From contig NC_049983.1 in NCBI RefSeq assembly GCF_000003815.2, forward strand, positions 24,848,617 through 24,912,616: a stretch of DNA of 64,000 nucleotides, in the 5' to 3' direction. Shown piece after piece: positions 56,331 through 64,000 of the stretch. Numbering within the stretch: the stretch's first letter is position 1; the number at the start of each line of letters is the position of its first letter. The notes beneath the pieces were generated by a model. It was not told the DNA's origin. It saw nothing but the letters and a program-made list of their open reading frames with translations, and searched no databases. Both the position numbers and the translations under genes were made by a program. This stretch comes from Branchiostoma floridae (taxonomy: Eukaryota > Chordata > Leptocardii > Amphioxiformes > Branchiostomatidae).

Positions 56331-57230
56331 GCGCCTTCCGTGCGAGGTGAATGCTGATGTGAGATACGCGAGACCTGCACAAAGATACCCGTTTTTCTTT
56401 TTTCATAACAGAGTCGTGTCCATCCAGAGCACTTTATTCATTAAATAGTCAAATATTCATCAACCAGTGAGACACCAGGGTAATACTGCACCATTAGTAG
56501 TGCAGTTTCTGAAAAGTTTTAGTACGTTGTGTTTTAAATTTAGACCATGACGGAAATATTTCGTATTTGTCCAATGTGATACATTGTATATATGTCTGGA
56601 GAGTCGCCAAAAAGTATATATGTACAAGTAGTATATCAATATCTAGTCTGTCCATACCGCGTTCACATGGATACACGGTTCAGGCAACTGATGGGCCTTT
56701 TCGTGCGAGGGGAATGCTGATGGGAGATACGCGAGACGTGAAGTGCACAAGGACGACTCGTTATTACCGTTATATGACTCGTTATATGATTGCACATACC
56801 CGGATTATTTGTTACGTTGGGCAAAAATGTCTTCATTCATTCAAGGTCTTCATTCATTCATTATTGCTGTTTGTAAAGCGTACTCGAATGGAAGCAAGTG
56901 TAATCCAAGGAGGATAGTACACATGCTGGTATGCACCATGTCCACGGAAAATAGTCTATGCATCATCTAACGTTAACAAATATCCATCGCTACAGTATCT
57001 TAACAAGCCGCTAGGGGGGGGGGGGCAAAATCTTATCTTTCGGCCAGGCCTTATTAAGACCTACCCACATATTAAATATCAATACAATCCATCTAGGCAT
57101 TCTCGAGTTATGCTGGTCTTTTACACAGAGAGAGAGAGAGAGAGAGACGGACACGCACACACACGCACGCGCTACCCAAAATATAACCCTCTTAGCGAAG
57201 GTACCTAAGACCAGTATATACTGTTATTAC

Positions 57231-57341
57231 TGTTCCTACAGACCGTAACAATACTACACCATCTAGAACATGGCAGTGGGAGAGACCGGGAGTCCCTTCA
57301 CAGTCTGGAGGACCTTCTCCTCTGCGGAATCTGCCTGACTA
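57231..57341 (+). pseudogene. Truncated duplicate of the TRIM first exon
   Basis: TGTTCCTACAGAC through ATGGCAGTGGGAGA and the first RING residues (LLCGICL), then TGA. It repeats 57361-57468 immediately downstream. Confidence 0.8.
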
Positions 57342-57400
57342 TCATATATATACAGTATTATTGTTCCTACAGACATTAACGACACCACACCGTGGACGGC

Positions 57401-60400
57401 ATGGCGGTGGGAGGAGACCGGGAGTCCCTACACAGCCTTGAGGATCTTCTTCTCTGCGGAATCTGTCTGGACGACTTCAAGACGCCCAAACTCCTCCCGT
57501 GCGGCCACACCTTCTGTGAGAAGTGTCTGGAGAACTTCGCGAAGAGGGGCCGCGCCTTCTGCTGCCCCAACTGCCGCCGGAAGATAGACCTGCCTCATGG
57601 CGGGATCAGGGTAAACAGAAATTCTTCACCCTCTTTTCATTTCAAAGTAACCTTTAACCCTAACGTTATATGACGGTGCAATGCAGACCGAGTGTTCGCC
57701 TTGCATTCGGAAGGTCGTGAGTTCGTCTCAGCCGAGTCATACTAAAGATTTTTAAAATGGTACAAACTGCTTTGACTCTCGTGTATTTCACATCTTTTAT
57801 CTCCCAGTATGTGCCGGAAAAAATGATGGAATTGAACACAAACCACACCCTGCTGTAGTGATTGCACAATGTTGTGTGGCCCGGGGCTTCTAATACAGAG
57901 ATGGGTGCCGCCCTATGCACCATCTGGTGCTGGAAGGACTTAAACTTTTTAAAACTAAATCACTGATGATATCCTGTAAAAGGCAATACGCAGACATTTT
58001 TAGAACCGTTTTGAGAGTCATAAACTCATATTTATCTAAAGTATTTCTCCTGTGTAGCCTACTATGGTTTTACCGGGTCGAAGCCAGTCACATGTCTGTG
58101 TTTTGCTCCATCCAGGCGCTCCCCGGGAACTTCTGGATAGGCGGGATGCGCGACCTGCTCATGGCCACCAAGAAGGACGACGATAGGAGACGGGGAGGAT
58201 TTCATGAGAAGTGTCTGCTGCACAAGGAGGAGGGGCTCAGGTACTGTTTGTTTGTTTGTTTGCTTGTTTGTTTGTTTGTTTATGCGGGACCTGCTCATGG
58301 CCACCAAGAAGGACGACGACAGGAGGCGGGGAGGATTTCACGAGAAGTGTCTGCTGCACAAGGAGGAGGGGCTCAGGTACTGTTTGTTTGTTTGTTTGTT
58401 TGTTTGTTTATGTGGGACCTGCTCATGGCCACCAAGTAGGACGATGACAGAAGACGGGGAGGTTTTCACGAGAAGTGTCTGCTGCACAAGGAGGAGGGGC
58501 TCAGGTACTTGTTTGTTTGTTTGTTTGTTTGTTTGTTTATGTGGGACCTACTCATGGCCACCAAGAAGGACGACGACAGGAGGCGGGGAGGTTTTCACGA
58601 GAAGTGTCTGCTGCACAAGGAGGAGGGGCTCAGGTACTGTTTGTTTGTTTGTTTGTTTGTTTATTTATTTATGCGTGACCTGCACATGGCTACCAAGAAG
58701 GATGACGACAGGAGGCGGGGAGGCTTTCACGAGAAGTGTCTGCTGCACAAGGAGGAGGGACTCAGGTACTGTTTGTTTGTTTGTTTGTTTGTTTGTTTGT
58801 TTGTTTGCTTGTTTGTTTGTTTGTTTATGCGTGACCTGCTCATGGCTACCAAGAAGGACGACGACAGGAGGCGGGGAGGCTTTCACGAGAAGTGTCTGCT
58901 GCACAAGGAGGAGGGGCTCAGGTACTGTTTGTTTGTTTGTTTGTTTGCTTGTTTGTTTGTTTGTTTATGCGTGACCTGCTCATGGCTACCAAGAAGGATG
59001 ACGACAGGAGGCGGGGAGGCTTTCACGAGAAGCGTCTGCTGCACAAGGAGGAGGGGCTCAGGTACGTCTTTAATTTAGGATAAAGGTAGTCCATATACTA
59101 TTTGAGCTTGTATAAGCAGTGGGTTGTTATCCACTGTGACGTGACAGAAGGAATTGATTGCTGATTTCTCCATGAAGACTGGACTTGGACAGTTAAATAT
59201 TTGGAAAGTCCAATTTCGGTGTTGAAAACCGTCGGTTGGTTAACAGATTTGATTTGTTTTTGCAGGTAAATCCAAGTACCCCCCGTACTTCTGTCCGGGC
59301 TGTGAGCGGATAATCTGTGCAGAGTGCATGGTAAACGAACACAGTGGGCACTGTGTGAGCTATAATAAGTTTGGATACGTATACCTGACTAATGTTTGAG
59401 AGTTTGTGCATATTTATCACCAGGTACTTCTGCCTGGACTGTGAGCGCATGATCTGTGCGGAGTGCATGGTGGATGAGCACAGCGGACATCGCGTCAGCC
59501 GACTGAAAGAGATCCTGGCGCAGAAGCTGGAGGAGGCGAAGACTCTGGAGAACAACACCCGCAGCATCGTCAACAGCATCTTAGCACAGCTGCAGGACCT
59601 GGCGAACGACGAGGGCGGCCTGGTGCGGCAGGTACGTAAACCCTAATTGAAAGTGATCTTGATCCAGTTTTAGCTCACTGAAGAGCTAATAGACGATATG
59701 CAGTATTTACTGGTTCTTTATAACGGGAAAACCACTAGCTTTTTTCAACAAAAACAATGAATAGTGGACCAGTGGGTAATGGCTGTACTCACCGAAAAGA
59801 GCCCTGTACAATGAACCTGCATGTATATATTCTATTGTGCATAACGTCCGTCTTCTCTGTCACAACCAGTAGAAACATACCTGTTTTGTTCATTGAGTGC
59901 ATTTGAGCTAAACTGGTTCGACATATCACACCAAATAGCAGTTACTAGAACTCAAGTAACTGGATACGATCATAGAAACGGACAGACGTTTCTTAGTGAA
60001 ATAGATGCTATCTGAAACGTCTGACCGTTTCCAATATCATGTATTGTTGCAATCTGGCTATACCTCATTACCCGGGTGTCTAACCTTCATCGATGGTTCG
60101 AAATCACTTTTCCTTCCCCTCCCAGGTTGACGGAGAGCGTGCTGAGATCCACGCGGCAGCTCAAGTCGCGCTGAAGATGATCGAGAGCCAGAAGTCGAAC
60201 CTGCTGAAGCAGCTGGAGTCGGAGTTCGCCGTACAGAGGTCCATCATCTTCGAGGACAAGCAGCGCCTGGAGAACGATCTCGCCAAGCTCCTGGGCGCCA
60301 TGGACTCCATCCAAGAAGCACGACATACGCAGGTTTGTATGTATATATATTTTTTACATGTCTATAGTCAAGCGACCACCTCATCTAGCCGGGCTCTTTG

Positions 60401-63204
60401 CATTCCTATGCTTCTAGGATCTAGAAAATAAGTCAAACTTACCCTGTTTAGATCTAGCCAATAGTAGTATTGGAGTATTTTAGTTTCACAATTATGTTTA
60501 TTGCCCCATGTATGTCTCCCAAACTTTCTATATGTGTTTGAAATCAAATATTGAAATCACCGAACCCATAAAGTGTTGAAAAAGTGGGAATTGTTGTATT
60601 CGCATCGTCCTTCAAGAATCATAGGGCTAGAAAAGAAGTCAAACTTATCCTGTTTATCAGGTATATCCGAACACGTTGGATGGATGAAATCCACGGCTGT
60701 GATTATTCATCAATATGATGATGAACTCCACACCCGTGGAAAACATTTGTGGAATTCATCAATCCACGGTCTTCGGAGCTCTGTCTAGATCTAGCCAATA
60801 ATAGTATTCGAGTAATCTACTTGGCACTAACTTGACACTTGCAAATAAACTTTATTTCTTGATTTCTAACAATCTGACATTATCTTATTTTACCTTTTGT
60901 AGGACATTGTAAACCTGATCACGACCATCAGACACCTGACGGAGTACATGCACATGCGCAGCCGCCGGCCCGTGAGACTACCTCTGGGAACCTCCATCCA
61001 GTTCCTACCGACAAAACTCGGGAAGGAGGTCAAACTTGGAGACATCTTCACAGCCACGGACTCGTTTTGTTCGTCTGACAAGGAGCCAGACAGCGGTCAT
61101 GTAAGTCCGAGACAGCACTGCCCCATACCAAGACAGGGATATAGATATGATATCATCATGTCCTATAGGTAACATCCTAGTTAACATAACAATAAGGGCT
61201 AACATAATTCTTTGATATAGTATCATAATGAAGTATAAATGTATCTACCCATATATGTCAATTTATATTCCACCCCTTGCAAAAACGAGACAATAAACCA
61301 TAATTTTCTTGAAGTAGCATATTGTTATTTAGAGTATTATCATGTATAATGTCTATGCGGTCATAAGAAAATAGATTAGTTTTTAGAAATGTAATACGTG
61401 TAATTAAGTCCCAATGTATGTACAGGTTGCCATACATTGTACCTGTTACAATCTCCCGAGCAGCCTCGTAGCCCCTTCTTCGCCCTTTAAAAGATGTCGC
61501 GCAATAAACTTCATCTTCTTTTTTCAGGACTGCGAACCCAGCGAGAAGTTGGTGAGTCTCGAGCCGTCGCCGGTAGAGCTGGAGAAGGATGGCACGATGG
61601 ATCCAGGGTCTCCCCACGTGGTGGTCGCACCGGGCACTCCGCTCTCCCCCCGCGGGACAGGTCCCACCTACCCCCGCAAGATCCAGTTCGGGCGCCGCGG
61701 GACGGCCGAGGGCGAGTTCGAGTTCCCCTTCTCGGTGGCCGTGAGAGACGGCTTCGTCTACGTTTTGGACAAGTCTTTAAGAACCACCGTGCAGGTATTC
61801 GACTTCATCGGGACCTTCTTCCGCAGCTTTGAACTTCTCGGGCTGAAGGCGAACTCCGGGGGGCTCATTGTCGACAAGGACGGGCAGGTGACGTTTCCTT
61901 GTTTTGATTGATCAACAAAGTACAGAACAGGATAGAGAGGTGGTGCACTCTAGCAGCATGCTAATGTAAACGTCGCCTCTCAAAAAAAGATTGCAACTGA
62001 CAAATAAAAATCAGTTAATGGTTGGGGTAGTCCAACATATATGTAGTGTTATTGATTGAAGGGCTTAGTAGGTGATTACAAAGCGCTTAGTATCTACAAT
62101 GAAATATAAGTTTGGATTAGGTTTAAAATTCTGCTGTTTGTATTATATGACAAGAAGGATGAACACCTTTAAAGTAGATGGATGCGGGCTGATTCAGGAA
62201 GACAACTACTACTAGGTTCTGAAGAGTGCCGAGAAGATTAATTCTTTGTTGTTTATTCTAGGTGTCGACAAAAAGTAGTTACTCAAGCGGCTGGATATGG
62301 ATTTGGAAACGGTCAGACATGTCTTCACCAATTTGTGCATTTTGATCCATAGTTAGGATAAACCTGTTCTTCAACTAAATCTCTTACATATCAATTCACA
62401 GCTAGGATATATAAACCCTCTCCAACAAGATCTCTTCAGTGTCACTGACGAAAACTACTGGATAGCAGTTAAAACGTCTGACCGTTCCCTAAACCATATC
62501 GAGTTGCTTGAGTAACTACTTTTTGGCGTATCTTATTACCTGGATGTCTAACCTATATCGACGTATTTTAGGTGACGTTCGTCGGTAACGCTAGCCCGAT
62601 GCACCAGGCCCACACAACCGACTCCGATAAGAACCACACCAACATGATCTACACTCACTCCGCGGACGGTTTATCGGCGAGCAGAAAGAAGCTCTCCATC
62701 GGATACGACATGATACAGGACGCGGCGGAAATTCCGGACGAGGAAGGGTTCGCGGTGGCCATGAAGGGAACGATCGTGATCCTCGACAAGTCCGGCCAGC
62801 AGGTGTCCCGCTTCAGTACCAAGGTCGGAGCCAAGCGGGTGGCACTGACAGTCAGCCAGCACAACGGTGACGTCATCCTCTCGCTGTTCTACGAGAGTAA
62901 GGTGAAAGTGTTCGACTGTAAGGGGACTCTGCGGGTGGAGTTTGGCTCTAAAGGGTCGGGGGACGGCCAGTTCGGGCAGCCCACGGGACTGTGTGTGGAT
63001 AAGGAAGGGAACATCATCGTGGCGGACAAGTGGAACCGGCGGGTGCAGCTGTTTGATCGGGACGGGCGGTTCCTGAAGGTGATCGCGTCGGCGGCAGACG
63101 GGCTGGAGGCGCCCATAGCCGTGGCCGTGGGGTGGGACGGGCTGGACGGCAGGGTGGCGGTCACCGACACGGACAAGTACTGCATCTTCGTCTTTAAATA
63201 CTGA
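57401..63204 (+). CDS. TRIM-NHL protein (RING, B-box 2, coiled coil, NHL repeats)
   Basis: Exons 57401-57610, 58116-58240, 59424-59631, 60126-60332, 60903-61100, 61528-61887, 62572-63204; about 646 aa. All junctions are phase 0 except exon 2/3 (AG|G, Arg). RING C3HC4: CGICLDDF...CGHTFCEKC...CPNC. A short Lys/Asp/Arg stretch leads to B-box 2: CLLH from exon 2, then YFCLDCERMICAECMVDEHSGH from exon 3. Exons 3-5 form the coiled coil. Exons 6-7 give NHL-type beta-propeller repeats (FGRRGTAEGEFEFPFSVAV; FGSKGSGDGQFGQPTGLCVD...NIIVADKWNRRVQLF). Probably an E3 ubiquitin ligase; whether its target is RNA regulation or immune signalling is unknown. The start follows a real CCAAC-free leader; the GTG upstream is not needed. 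The gene is surrounded by decayed copies of its own exons. Confidence 0.88.
58146..59061 (+). repeat. Seven 95-bp copies of TRIM exon 2 separated by (TTTG)n
   Basis: Copies at 58146, 58282, 58410, 58539, 58671, 58827 and 58967, each exactly 95 bp from ATGCG to CTCAG and each followed by a GTAC donor. Only the first has a splice acceptor upstream. Copy 3 has an in-frame TAG; copy 7 changes the B-box Cys to Arg (AAGCGTCTG). The spacers are TTTG microsatellite. Confidence 0.92.
59285..59365 (+). pseudogene. Decayed duplicate of the TRIM B-box exon
   Basis: Encodes YFCPGCERIICAECMVNEHS, like exon 3, but no AG sits at the acceptor position, an internal GTAAAC appears, and the reading runs into non-coding sequence. 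Confidence 0.75.
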
Positions 63205-63265
63205 CTTTCCATGGAAAGCGTGACAATACTTTGTACTTTTGTTTGCTATCGTTATTGTCTCGTCT

Positions 63266-63345
63266 TCCCTGCAATCGGTGATGTCACCGACACAGACAAA
63301 TACTGCATATTCGTCTTCAAATACTGACTTTCTATGGAGAGCATG
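63266..63345 (+). pseudogene. Short duplicate of the TRIM stop region
   Basis: GTCACCGACACAGACAAATACTGCAT through the KY-stop and the following 3' UTR, about 90% similar to 63160-63240. Confidence 0.75.
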
Positions 63346-63419
63346 ACAATAATTTGTACTTTTGTTTCCTATCAGGCTGTTCCCAAAAAAATTAAGGAGG
63401 AGGGGATGGAAGAGGTAAT

Positions 63420-63582
63420 AAAATTGTTCCTAACCTAGTTCCAATACAGAAATTGCTCACACCCTACCCTAGATCCAATTCAAAATTGACTAAACCCTCC
63501 CCAGTTCCAATCCAAAATTGACTAAACCCTCCCCAGTTCCAATCCAAAATCGTCCAAAACCTCCCTGGTTCCAATCCAAATC
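63420..63582. repeat. Minisatellite of about 30 bp
   Basis: Units of TTCCAATCCAAAATTGACTAAACCCTCCCCAG, about five copies. A second patch begins at about 63935 and runs off the window. Confidence 0.85.
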
Positions 63583-63850
63583 GTTTGGGCAGCCGACGGG
63601 ACTGTGTGTGGACAAGGAAGGAAACATCATCGTGGCGGACAAGTGGAACCGGCGGGAGCAGCTGTTTGATCGGGACGGGCGGTTCCTGAAGGTGATCGCG
63701 TCGGCGGCAGACGGGCTGGAGGCGCCCATAGCCGTGGCCGTGGGGTGGGACGGGCTGGACGGCAGGGTGGCGGTCACGGACACGGACAAGTACTGCATCT
63801 TCGTCTTCAAATACTGACTTTCCATGGAAGCATGACAATACTTTGTACAG
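63583..63850 (+). pseudogene. Duplicate of the last TRIM NHL exon part
   Basis: GGGCAGCCGACGGGACTGTG to the KY stop at 63817, nearly identical to 62976-63204 and fully open (QPTGLCVDKEGNIIVADKWN), with 3' UTR copied. Its 5' part is replaced by the minisatellite and no acceptor is obvious. AATAAA at 63883-63888. Confidence 0.8.
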
Positions 63851-64000
63851 TACTTTTATTTGCTATTGGGCTGTTCCAAAAAAATAAATGTGGACGGGGT
63901 GAAGAGGTGAAAAACAGGTTTTGTTTCTAACTTATTTCCAATTCAAAATTGATCCCAGTTTCAATCCAAAATTGCCTAAACCCTCCCTAGCTCCGATCCA

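Noticed and set aside
58204-59083. Frames with repeated CLFVCLFVCLF segments looking like membrane helices
   Set aside because: They are translations of TTTG microsatellite spacers between exon copies.
59201-59214. Single reverse-orientation kappaB-like GGAAAGTCCA in the TRIM gene
   Set aside because: Imperfect, isolated, inside an intron, and without the cassette context.

Overview
The window is eukaryotic genomic DNA: genes are split by GT-AG introns, microsatellites and short inverted-repeat transposons are common, and a LINE relic is present. The protein set (very long TPR arrays, ZU5-UPA-Death, TIR, TRIM-NHL), the small introns and the dense tandem duplication fit a lancelet (amphioxus, Branchiostoma-like) chromosome best. 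That assignment is an inference; no marker gene fixes the species.

Layout. (1) 3-4564, +: a large TPR-array protein, cut by the left edge and by a 428-base assembly gap. (2) 4565-10650: mostly gene-free, with a relic of a minus-strand gene (6.35-7.87 kb), a hairpin MITE and degenerate AT-rich repeats. (3) 10658-15246, +: a zinc-ribbon / repeat / ZU5-UPA / Death-domain gene with a coding minisatellite and an apparent one-base frameshift. (4) 17.2-48.4 kb: a tandem gene array. Its members share one ~110-residue C-terminal module that I do not recognise (signatures DRRLLQ and TN(K/E)(Y/F)V, then a hydrophobic or Gly-rich tail). The same C-terminal exon is joined through phase-0 introns to different N-terminal parts: zinc ribbon plus long coiled coil (17565-20595 and 22814-25485), double zinc ribbon (27372-28409), an N-myristoylation-like MG(N/S)xES leader (33282-33949, broken by a stop; 36488-37106; 39948-41725), TIR (46248-47461), and a minus-strand MGNLMV leader (32061-30060). 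(5) 47.5-57.2 kb: gene-poor, with MITEs, a minus-strand LINE relic and one possible orphan exon pair. (6) 57401-63204, +: a TRIM-NHL gene with a seven-copy exon/microsatellite array and decayed duplicate exons on both sides.

Regulation. I count eleven exact GGGACTTTCC kappaB sites, all in the same orientation, plus GGGGATTCCCC-type palindromes, concentrated upstream of the array genes. In four places a compact bidirectional cassette is visible: minus-strand ATG, about 95-117 bp, kappaB, about 63-77 bp, second kappaB or a degenerate copy, about 90-113 bp, plus-strand exon. Start codons (or their mutated remains) lie 273-283 bp apart. At least ten copies of the 54-57 bp minus-strand first exon are scattered through the locus, five of them intact, but only one complete exon 2/exon 3 set exists (30.06-30.99 kb).

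How the genes may work together (inference): TIR, Death, zinc-ribbon, coiled-coil and lipid-anchor-like adaptors sharing one effector-like module, placed under NF-kappaB-type promoters and rapidly duplicating and decaying, look like an inducible innate-immune gene family built by exon shuffling.
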